DNA from: JAFEDN01 sp963832945
Lineage (GTDB): Bacteria > Pseudomonadota > Gammaproteobacteria > Coxiellales > Coxiellaceae
Direction of reading: 5' to 3'
Assembly (NCBI GenBank): GCA_963832945.1
Contig: CAWHVV010000006.1
Coordinates: 372,001-436,000 of the forward strand
DNA: 64,000 nt
Shown: positions 54,401 to 61,862 of the stretch, piece after piece
Numbering within the stretch: the first letter of the stretch is position 1
Layout: each line of letters starts with the position of its first letter
Notes under the pieces: generated by a model
Told to the model about the DNA's origin: nothing
Seen by the model: only the letters and a program-made list of their open reading frames with translations
The model's database searches: none
Translations under genes and position numbers: made by a program

Positions 54401-57400
54401 GAAGAAGCTATGTATTATTCGGGGGGTCTGATTTAGGAAACAAGGGTGTGGTGTCATTGACAACCTTAAATGGTGCGAATGGTTTTAAGCTGGATGGTGA
54501 ATTGCCAAATGATTACAGTGGCAATAGTGTCAGTGCGCTAGGAGATATCAATGGGGACGGGATCGATGATGCGGTTATTGGAGCGGATACCACTCTGACT
54601 AATCTGGGTCAGCCACCCATCGGTGGACCTGGCACCAGTTATGTGATTTTTGGCAACCGACAAATCGGCGCCAGTGGTTTGATGCCATTATCTGATTTAA
54701 ATGGAGTCCAGGGTTTTAAAATTAAGGGGGAAGGCCCCACGGATAACAGCGGTAACAGCGTCAAAAATGCAGGAGATATCAATGGAGATGGCCATCCTGA
54801 TTTAATCATCGGTGCTTGGAAAGCATCGCCAGATAATCGCACACATGCAGGATGTGCGTATGTCTTGTTTGGTGGTTCGGATATGGGTTCTTCAGGTTTG
54901 ATCTCGTTATCTAGTGTAAACGGCATGAACGGATTTAAGTTGCCCGGTGAGCAAATTAATGACCGAGGAAGTATTGTGGTCAGTGGCGCTGGAGATATTA
55001 ATGGGGACGGTGTTGCTGATTTGATCGTGGGTTCACCTAATGCAGCCGGTGATCGAGGAAGGAGTTATGTCGTATTCGGCGACATGCCGCCGTTATTGAT
55101 CAATAATGAATTGCGCATTAATCAAAACGAAACTATTTTACTCAATACCAGCCATCTACTGGCTATCGACGCCAATCACAACTCGGATCAATTATTTTTT
55201 GTGATCAGTGATTTGAGTCATGGTCAATTTTTGCTGGCTGAAAATACCACTCAAGCAGTGACGATTTTTTCGCAACAACAAGTGAATGATCATCAAATTG
55301 TTTTTCGGCACGACGGCGGTACGACAGCGCCATCCTACCAAATGGGAGTCAATACCACCGGCATAGCTTTTATATCGCCTCAATCAGCATCGATTGATTT
55401 TGATGCCCAGCCGATTTTATTGAATAACACGCTGTTGATCCAACCGGGAGAGACTGTCTTAATCAACAACCAGATATTAAGCGCGACTCATCCTGGTGGA
55501 AAGGATAATGCGCTTGAATTTATCATCAGCACCCTACAGCACGGTTATTTTAGCTGGGTGGATGCACCGGTGACCCCCCTTTTGCAATTTTATCAGCAAA
55601 ATATAACGGATCGCCGTGTGCAGTTTTCTCATGATAATTCCACCCTGTCGCCAGGTTATGCAGTGGTGGTGAGTGATGGACGTCTCACCACAGCGCCTGC
55701 TCCCGCCCAAGTGGTTTTTAATCTGCCGGTACTGCTGAACAATCAACTGATCATTAACCAAGGTCAAACTCGGGTATTGACTCCCGAGAATTTAAAAGCG
55801 ACGCAACTATTTGCGGATGATAATCAATTAGTCTTTATCGTCAGCACTGTGAATCACGGTTATTTTAGTTGGGTCAATGATTCAGAAGCGCCGATGACCC
55901 GTTTTATTCAGCAAACGATCAATAATGGCCAGGTTCAGTTTATCCATGATGACAGTGTGGAAGCGCCGGGCTATTTTGTCGCCGTCAGTGATGGAGAAGT
56001 CACCACTTCACCTCAAGCAGCGCAAGTCGATTTTGACCTTAAACCGGTGTTAGTCAATAACGGAATGGTGATCGGTCAGGGTCAAACCCTCATGTTGACT
56101 TCTACTCAACTCAAAGCGGTTCATAAGAGTGGAGTTGATTCGGATTTAGAGTTTATCATTACCAACGTCACCCATGCCGCCTTTGTGCTGAAGCCGGACA
56201 CGTCACCGTTGACCGCATTGAATTTCACTCAACAAGCCATTCAAAACGGCAATGTCTTTCTGATACAGGATGGCGGCTCTGAATCACCGTCTTATCAAGT
56301 GGCGGTCACCGACGGGCGCGCCTTTACCCAGCCGGCTTTCGCCAATATTACGTTTTACCGGCAACCGGTGTTGACAGCGAATCAGTTATTTGCCGGCAGC
56401 CCGGGCGCTTCAATCTCGTTAACCGGAGCGAATATTTGCGTCAACGATTGCACAGATCCGGCGAATGACAATATCCAATTGGTGGTCGCTGATAAACCGC
56501 GATACGGTCAGTTTGAAAAATGTTTGTCGTCAGGAACGATGATTAGCAGTTTTTTTCAGGAAGAAATTAGAAGCAACAGTATTTGCTTTGTGACGGATGG
56601 CGGTATGCAAGCGCCGGTTTATACCCTAACGGCCATTGAGCCTTTTCTAAAACTCAATGGCTCGACCACCAGCAGCGCGTTGTTGTTGACGAAAAATTAT
56701 TGGCCGATTAACGAAGGGCAAGTTTTTTCGATCACGCCGGAAGCTTTAAATATCAGCGCCGGCAATGGTCAGTCAGCCCAAGTTGTTTATACGGTGATTG
56801 AGAGTGCATTAAAGGGAGGATGGTTTGCACTCAAATCAACGCCGAATTATCTGATTTCGAGTTTTAAGCAGGAACAAGTCAACAATCAGCAGGTGGTATA
56901 TACGCCGAATAGTTCCAGTGGGTCGCCCAATGCGATCTTAGCGGTGAGTAATGGCCAGAGCGGAGGCGCGCAAGGCTCTTTCACCTGTAAGATTGACTTT
57001 GCCGCTGCGCCGGTATTGGAGCACGCCTTTTTAAAGATTAATCAGCCGGATTATGTACCATTGTCGTTGAATAATTTACAAGCTTCCGACCAACGGGTCC
57101 CGGCGGAGCAGTTAATTTTCACCGTCAGCGATGTAGTCAATGACCACTTTGCCAATACCACGAATTATTCCAAACCGATTTTTAATTTCACTCAACAGGA
57201 CGTTATGCGCGGCAATATTTATTTTATCGCCACTGGCCAGAATCAACCGTCTTTTAAAGTGTCGGTCTTCAACGGACGCTTATCCTGTACCGGTTGCCCC
57301 AAGCAGGCGGATGTGGTGTTTGATACGGGCAACTCGTCTGACTCACTGATCGACATGAAAACGGTATTATCCGTGTTAACTTCGATAGGGGGTGTAGGCT

Positions 57401-57930
57401 TGACGTGGTTGAGTTATTTTTACTATAGACGTCACCAACGCATAGATCGTGAAGGGCATAATCCGTTTGCTGAAGCGATTCATAGCAAGCTGGGATTATC
57501 CTATATCAATTTTTATGAAGGAGGAGGTAAACAATATGCTGATTTAATTGATGCCATGGTGCAACAATTACAATCAGAAAAAAAGGTGGAGATTGAGGAT
57601 CTGAGAAATAATCATATCAGTGAATACAAACGATATGTTGAGCTGTTTGCGAAGCATATGAGTTTAAGGAATAGAATTAGAACGGACCATTGTGGGATAA
57701 ACTGTTTGGGTAGAAGTTTGAATTTTAATGAATTTAAAGAGAGTGGAAAAATTGTTGAAAAGATTTATCAAGAATCACGGCAACCAGAGGATGCTAAAGA
57801 TTTACGACCCACGAGTCATTGTTGGGGCAGGTTGTTCTGTTGCCGGCGAACATCGAGTACGTCAGTACGCTTGAATAATGTAGGCAGCAATGCGAATGCC
57901 TCCGATTCAACGACGCCGTTGTTAGGTTAG
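51421..57930 (+). CDS. Giant double-propeller, multi-CSPG-repeat transmembrane receptor-like protein
   Basis: This intact 2169-aa protein has AGGAGG at 51407-51412; an out-of-frame ATGAAATGA overlaps the start. Seven blades (residues about 8-495) are followed by two CSPG-like repeats (to about 712). A second, more divergent propeller of seven blades spans about 716-1218, and seven more CSPG-like repeats reach about 1975. A TM helix (about 1981-2001, TVLSVLTSIGGVGLTWLSYF) precedes YYRRHQR. The 165-residue tail is unrelated to the other tails: it has a charged helical part, Cys clusters (HCGINC, HCWGRLFCC) and ends TTPLLG. No signal peptide is seen. Repeats e-g of the stalk are divergent, suggesting an older gene than its neighbours. 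Confidence 0.88.
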   Translation: MKQGQFPAMLSLSNLNGQNGFKIDGENSNDYSGCSVGAAGDVNGDGHADLLIGARGYINGSNKGRSYVVFGGPGVGSSGNISLSSLNGINGFKLDGENNNDYSGISVSAAGDINGDGHADLLIGARGYPNNTYKGRSYAVFGGPEVGSSGDILLSSLNGINGFKLDGENNNDYSGFSVSAAGDINGDGIADLLIGAIGYFNGSNTGRSYVMFGGSRVGGSGNILLSSLNGINGFKLDGENNGDVSGFPVSAAGDINGDNYADLLIGASYYPSGSKKGRSYVVFGGPGVGKNGNITLGSLNGTNGFKLDGENNGDDSGFSVSAAGDINGDGIVDLLIGASYYPSGGKKGRSYVVFGGSRVGGSGNILLSGLNGTNGFKLDGENNNDYSGYSVSAAGDINGDGIADLLIGAMGYPNGSNKGRSYVMFGGSKVGGNGDILLSSLNGTNGFKLDGENNADLSGASVSAAGDINDDGVADMVVGTCGYPQGNHTGRSYIIFGDIPSVLVNNHLVINQGQTVAITSNLLLVTDANHSPAQIFFTIENLYHGKFLFNNNSILTPVTTFIQQDINSGRIYFQHDNTSARPFYTVAVNTPGIAYIPAQKPAIDFDANPVLRSNTLCVAPGKTALVNTQVLKATQPGSRNENLLLFHISDLQHGYFSWVSAPAAAIKSFYQYNISYHQVQFTHDGSAFPPAYRVAVTDGRIETNPAPATIIFKTPLAIGQFPSSMELSSLNGRNGFKMNGELAAYTASGYAVSGVGDINGDGRDDLLIGAFAFQSGIGRSYVVFGGTDIGSSGILELSSLNGDHGFKLDGESSPGGAGYSVAGAGDVNGDGYQDLLMGAPATVNNAKIYIVFGQSGIGNINEGVFPLSSLDGSNGLKLISEMIGVNQSDLMGMSVSRLKDINHDGYDDVITGAIFANSSTITITGGSYVLYGGADVGGTGTVLTSSLNGANGFKIEGEKHSDWCGYSVSSAGDLNADGYLDVFIGAPNVNAYIGRSYVLFGGSDLGNKGVVSLTTLNGANGFKLDGELPNDYSGNSVSALGDINGDGIDDAVIGADTTLTNLGQPPIGGPGTSYVIFGNRQIGASGLMPLSDLNGVQGFKIKGEGPTDNSGNSVKNAGDINGDGHPDLIIGAWKASPDNRTHAGCAYVLFGGSDMGSSGLISLSSVNGMNGFKLPGEQINDRGSIVVSGAGDINGDGVADLIVGSPNAAGDRGRSYVVFGDMPPLLINNELRINQNETILLNTSHLLAIDANHNSDQLFFVISDLSHGQFLLAENTTQAVTIFSQQQVNDHQIVFRHDGGTTAPSYQMGVNTTGIAFISPQSASIDFDAQPILLNNTLLIQPGETVLINNQILSATHPGGKDNALEFIISTLQHGYFSWVDAPVTPLLQFYQQNITDRRVQFSHDNSTLSPGYAVVVSDGRLTTAPAPAQVVFNLPVLLNNQLIINQGQTRVLTPENLKATQLFADDNQLVFIVSTVNHGYFSWVNDSEAPMTRFIQQTINNGQVQFIHDDSVEAPGYFVAVSDGEVTTSPQAAQVDFDLKPVLVNNGMVIGQGQTLMLTSTQLKAVHKSGVDSDLEFIITNVTHAAFVLKPDTSPLTALNFTQQAIQNGNVFLIQDGGSESPSYQVAVTDGRAFTQPAFANITFYRQPVLTANQLFAGSPGASISLTGANICVNDCTDPANDNIQLVVADKPRYGQFEKCLSSGTMISSFFQEEIRSNSICFVTDGGMQAPVYTLTAIEPFLKLNGSTTSSALLLTKNYWPINEGQVFSITPEALNISAGNGQSAQVVYTVIESALKGGWFALKSTPNYLISSFKQEQVNNQQVVYTPNSSSGSPNAILAVSNGQSGGAQGSFTCKIDFAAAPVLEHAFLKINQPDYVPLSLNNLQASDQRVPAEQLIFTVSDVVNDHFANTTNYSKPIFNFTQQDVMRGNIYFIATGQNQPSFKVSVFNGRLSCTGCPKQADVVFDTGNSSDSLIDMKTVLSVLTSIGGVGLTWLSYFYYRRHQRIDREGHNPFAEAIHSKLGLSYINFYEGGGKQYADLIDAMVQQLQSEKKVEIEDLRNNHISEYKRYVELFAKHMSLRNRIRTDHCGINCLGRSLNFNEFKESGKIVEKIYQESRQPEDAKDLRPTSHCWGRLFCCRRTSSTSVRLNNVGSNANASDSTTPLLG

Positions 57931-57940
57931 GAAATTTTTT

Positions 57941-58060
57941 ATGAGACATGTTTCCAGACAGGAATTATTAACCATGGCGCATATGAAAGCTCAATCGAAA
58001 CCACGAAAAAGCCGGCAGGCACATGCGCACAGCGTGATCGCCCAATCGCAGATTTTTTAA
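57941..58060 (+). CDS. Small basic protein, 39 aa, unknown
   Basis: ATG at 57941 lies 8 nt after AGGA (57929-57932), which overlaps the stop codon of the giant receptor, so it could be translationally coupled. The product starts MRHVSRQELL and ends IAQSQIF. It is rich in Arg, Lys, His and Gln with no hydrophobic segment. It is not recognised; it may be a real small gene or a chance frame in a 151-nt spacer. Confidence 0.35.
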   Translation: MRHVSRQELLTMAHMKAQSKPRKSRQAHAHSVIAQSQIF

Positions 58061-58081
58061 AATTATGAAAAGGAGATTTTT

Positions 58082-61000
58082 ATGAAAAATGGACAATTTC
58101 TGGCGGTGGTGCCGCTGGGGAGTTTAAATGGTCAGAATGGATTTAAACTCGATGGGGAAAATGATTATGACGGCAGTGGGGTTTTTGTTGATACGGCTGG
58201 AGATATCAATGGGGATGGATATGATGATTTGATCATCGGAGCTGATACCTATCTAGGTGGAAGTTTCAAAGGTCGCAGTTACGTGGTGTTTGGTGGCCCA
58301 AATGTTGGCGGCGCGGGTTTAATTAACCTGTCCAGCCTGAATGGCATGAATGGTTTTAAATTGGATGGTGAAAATACCAATGATTGGAGCGGCTATCCTG
58401 TGACGAAGGCTGGAGATATCAATGGTGATGGTTACGATGATTTGATGATAAGCGCTTTGTGTTATCCGGAAGGCCTTTTGAAAGGTCGTAGTTATGTGGT
58501 ATTTGGTGGGCCGGACCTAGGCAAGAGCGGAATATTCAATCTTTCCAGCTTGACAGGTAGTAACGGTTTTAAACTGGATGGTGAAAATAACGGTGATTAC
58601 GTATTGTTCTCAACTCCATATTTTCTCAGTGCTTTGGGAGATATTAATGGTGATCAGCATGATGATCTGATTATTGGAGCATATGGTTATCCGCAAAGTA
58701 ATGGCCAAGGTCGCAGCTACGTTATTTTTGGTGGACCAGGAGTGGGCAACTCTGGGTTATTGAATCTGTCTAGTCTAAATGGAGTGAACGGCTTTAAACT
58801 GGATGGCGAATATAATGGCGATTATAGCGGCATTTTCGTCAGTGGCGCAGGCGGTGATATTAACCGTGATGGGCATCCCGATCTGGTTATTGGGGCTTTT
58901 GGCTATCCACAAGGTATAGGTCGGGGTCGCAGCTATGTGGTATTTGGCGGCACACAGCTTGGCAGTAGCGGGCTGATCAATCTTGCCAGCCTCAATGGCA
59001 CCAATGGTTTCAAATTGGATGGTGAAAACCTCGGTGATCTGAGTGGATGTTCTGGCAACATCATGGGAGATATCAATGGCGATGGTTATGATGATCTCAT
59101 CATTGGGGCTTGTGGCTATCCAAACGGCGTTTCCCGGGGTCGCAGTTACGTGGTATTTGGCGATCCACAGCTTGGCAGCAGCGGGTTGATCGATCTTGGC
59201 AGCCTCAATGGCGCGAATGGTTTTAAACTGGATGGCGAAAATAATCAGGATTTTAGCAGTTTGCTTACCGGGATGTCGGGAGATATCAATGGCGATGGAT
59301 ACGATGATGTGATTATCGGAGCCTTTGGCTATCCCGCGGGTGATAATAAAGGACGTACCTACGTGGTATTTGGCGGTCCGGCAGTGGGCCGAAGCGGGAT
59401 ATTTAATCTCTCCAGCCTCACCGGTGTGAATGGCTTTATACTGGAGGGCGAAAACAATGGGGATACCAGTGGCTGGCCGCTGAACGTGGCTGGAGATATC
59501 AATGGTGATGGCCTTCCAGATCTGATTGTGGGCGCCCGACAGTATTCGAAAGGCCGTGGCCGCACTTATGTTGTTTTTGGTGATGTGCCGCCGGTACTGG
59601 TTAATAACAGTTTATCTTTGTATGCTAATGAAACTGTGCTGATCAAATCCAGCGATCTGGCCGCGTATGATCGTAATCATGATAATAACACGTTGGTATT
59701 TTTTCCCTCTCATATTATTCACGGGCAATTTGAACTGATTGGCGATTCAGGTAAAGCTCTCGCTAATTTTACTCAGCAACAAATTACGGCAGGCGATATT
59801 CAATTTGTATCAGATGGCGCTACGGAAGCACCTGGTTATAACATCAGTGTATTTACTCCAGGAATTGCATACGCCAGTCCAACCTCGGCTAATATCACTT
59901 TAAATTTTTTGCAAATTAAAAATAATCAACTGCTGATTAACCAGGGTCAAACCGTACTGCTGACTACTGAAAATCTCAGCGCTACGGATAATGGCAGCCA
60001 GAAACAGGACATAAAGTTTTTCATCAGCGACTTACAACATGGGCAATTTCAGTGGATCAATATCTCGAATCAACCCATTCTAATTTTCAATCAACAAAAT
60101 ATTACTGATAGTGTAGTGGTTTTTGTACACGATGGTTCTACTAACGCACCTGCCTATCGAGTGGCTATAAACAACGGCAGAGTTACGACCTCTCCACAGT
60201 CTGCTCGTATTGATTTTGACGCCAATCCGATATTAATTAACAATACATTGATCATCAACCAGGGTCAGCAGATGATTCTGGATTCTGCCTGTTTGGGCGC
60301 AATCCATACGACGGGTCCGGCCAGTGCTTTAATGTTTAACATCAGCGAGGTGCAGCACGGTCAGTTCAGTTGGGGCAAGTCACCGAATCAGATCATTAGC
60401 TGTTTTTATCAGCAAAATGTGACTGATGGCGCCGTTCAATTCACGCACGATAATTCTACTCTCGCTCCTGCTTATCGCGTGTCGGTGACGGATGGCCGAG
60501 TGACCACTTCACCGGCTTCCGCACAGATAGATTTTATTATACCGGTAACGCCGAAAAAGGAAGATGTTTCCGTCATTGTAGGAACGATTCTTGGTGCATT
60601 AGCTGCGCTGGCTATTTTAGGAGGCGGTGTTTGGGCTTGGAAACGGAAGAAACAGACTGTTGCGGATATTATCAAAAAAGAAACTTCTTCATATAGTGAA
60701 CCACTTTTGTCTCTGCAATCCATTGCTGAAAAAATTTCGCCTGATTCAGGAATGCACTTATCGCGACTTCCCTCATTGCTTACCATTGAACCCCGCTCTT
60801 CTATCAAATTATTACCGGAGCAGCCCCAGATAAATAGGAAATCACAGGCTTTTTACACTCCCCTGATGGATAAAGTGGGTGAAATGAAAATTTCTTTTAA
60901 TATCCCCTATCAGGCTTTGGAGTTTGATGAAAAAAGTCAGTTGGGACACGGAGCTTACAGTACCGTTTATAAAGGGACCTACGAATATAGTGAAGTAGCG

Positions 61001-61780
61001 ATTAAAAAATTGAACACGAGACATTTAAGCACAGACGCAGTAGAGGAGTTAAAACAAGAGGCGGGTATTTTAGGCAGTATGCGATCTGACTATATCGTCC
61101 AACTGCGAGGTGTTTGTTTGGAAACGCCGAATTATTGTTTAGTGATGGAATTGATGTCTAAAGGTTCCTTGCATAATGTGTTACAAAATTCTCCAGAATT
61201 ACCCTTAGCTGTGCGTCTTCAAATCGGTTTAGATGTCTGTTGTGGACTATGTCTGTTGCATCAAAAAAATATTTTGCATCGCGATTTAAAAAGTATGAAC
61301 GTGTTATTAGATGATCGCTTTCGGGCCAAGATCGCCGATTTTGGGTTATCCAAAATAAAATCTGAAATGAGCAGTCAGAGTTCGTCTCATGGGATGAAAG
61401 GGACATTGGGCTGGATGGCGCCGGAATTGTTTGATGAAAAACCACAAGTGAGTGCGGCAGTGGATATTTATGCCTTAGGGATGGTGATGTGGGAAATGGT
61501 AGCCCATCCTTATCGTATACCCTTTCAAGGCTTAGTGCCTGCGTCATTGATTACTGCGAAACTGAATCGAGGGGAGAACCAGGAAACAATCCCAAAATCC
61601 TGTTCACCTGAGTTAAAGCAATGGATACAAAGATGTTGGCAGAAGCCGGATAAACGCCCCTCTGCTCAAGTACTGGCGCAAAGTTTAAGTGAAATGTTTA
61701 AAACCCGGCAGCAGAAATCAACAGACATTCAATCAAAAAACTTCGTTATTCAGAGAGGTAATTTGTTATCAGTGGCTTAA
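58082..61780 (+). CDS. Receptor-like protein kinase: FG-GAP propeller, CSPG repeats, TM helix, TKL-like kinase
   Basis: This intact 1232-aa protein has AAGGAG at 58070-58075. Seven FKLDGEN blades (residues about 8-498), three CSPG-like repeats (about 500-822), a TM helix (829-852) and a KRKK stop-transfer are followed by a juxtamembrane region and a complete kinase (about 946-1215). Its motifs are the glycine loop GHGAYSTVYKG (955-965), Lys975 in VAIKK and HRDLKSMN with Asp1068. DFG follows at 1086-1088, then a Ser-rich activation segment, APE at 1113-1115, and DIYALGMVMWEM with Asp1128. The HRDLKSxNVLL and GTLGWMAPE forms resemble eukaryotic TKL (Raf/MLK-like) kinases rather than typical bacterial PknB-type ones. 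All catalytic residues are present. The start MKNGQFLAV differs from MKQGQFP. No signal peptide is visible. Confidence 0.93.
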   Translation: MKNGQFLAVVPLGSLNGQNGFKLDGENDYDGSGVFVDTAGDINGDGYDDLIIGADTYLGGSFKGRSYVVFGGPNVGGAGLINLSSLNGMNGFKLDGENTNDWSGYPVTKAGDINGDGYDDLMISALCYPEGLLKGRSYVVFGGPDLGKSGIFNLSSLTGSNGFKLDGENNGDYVLFSTPYFLSALGDINGDQHDDLIIGAYGYPQSNGQGRSYVIFGGPGVGNSGLLNLSSLNGVNGFKLDGEYNGDYSGIFVSGAGGDINRDGHPDLVIGAFGYPQGIGRGRSYVVFGGTQLGSSGLINLASLNGTNGFKLDGENLGDLSGCSGNIMGDINGDGYDDLIIGACGYPNGVSRGRSYVVFGDPQLGSSGLIDLGSLNGANGFKLDGENNQDFSSLLTGMSGDINGDGYDDVIIGAFGYPAGDNKGRTYVVFGGPAVGRSGIFNLSSLTGVNGFILEGENNGDTSGWPLNVAGDINGDGLPDLIVGARQYSKGRGRTYVVFGDVPPVLVNNSLSLYANETVLIKSSDLAAYDRNHDNNTLVFFPSHIIHGQFELIGDSGKALANFTQQQITAGDIQFVSDGATEAPGYNISVFTPGIAYASPTSANITLNFLQIKNNQLLINQGQTVLLTTENLSATDNGSQKQDIKFFISDLQHGQFQWINISNQPILIFNQQNITDSVVVFVHDGSTNAPAYRVAINNGRVTTSPQSARIDFDANPILINNTLIINQGQQMILDSACLGAIHTTGPASALMFNISEVQHGQFSWGKSPNQIISCFYQQNVTDGAVQFTHDNSTLAPAYRVSVTDGRVTTSPASAQIDFIIPVTPKKEDVSVIVGTILGALAALAILGGGVWAWKRKKQTVADIIKKETSSYSEPLLSLQSIAEKISPDSGMHLSRLPSLLTIEPRSSIKLLPEQPQINRKSQAFYTPLMDKVGEMKISFNIPYQALEFDEKSQLGHGAYSTVYKGTYEYSEVAIKKLNTRHLSTDAVEELKQEAGILGSMRSDYIVQLRGVCLETPNYCLVMELMSKGSLHNVLQNSPELPLAVRLQIGLDVCCGLCLLHQKNILHRDLKSMNVLLDDRFRAKIADFGLSKIKSEMSSQSSSHGMKGTLGWMAPELFDEKPQVSAAVDIYALGMVMWEMVAHPYRIPFQGLVPASLITAKLNRGENQETIPKSCSPELKQWIQRCWQKPDKRPSAQVLAQSLSEMFKTRQQKSTDIQSKNFVIQRGNLLSVA

Positions 61781-61808
61781 TATTGATCGTAGGATGTGTT
61801 TAGATTGG

Positions 61809-61840
61809 TTTTGAGGGGCGATTAAAATCTCAAAATTTTT
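61809..61840 (+). terminator. Candidate intrinsic terminator
   Basis: TTTTGAG (61809-61815) pairs perfectly with CTCAAAA (61829-61835) around a 13-nt loop and is followed by TTTTT. It lies 28 nt after the kinase gene stop. The stem is AT-rich and so only moderately strong. Confidence 0.45.
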
Positions 61841-61862
61841 CACTCATGAAAAGGAGGCTTTT

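Noticed and set aside
58082..61780. Idea that the window is eukaryotic because of the kinase and integrin-like domains
   Set aside because: Every gene has a bacterial ribosome binding site, genes are intronless and tightly packed, and a bacterial IS91-like element is present.
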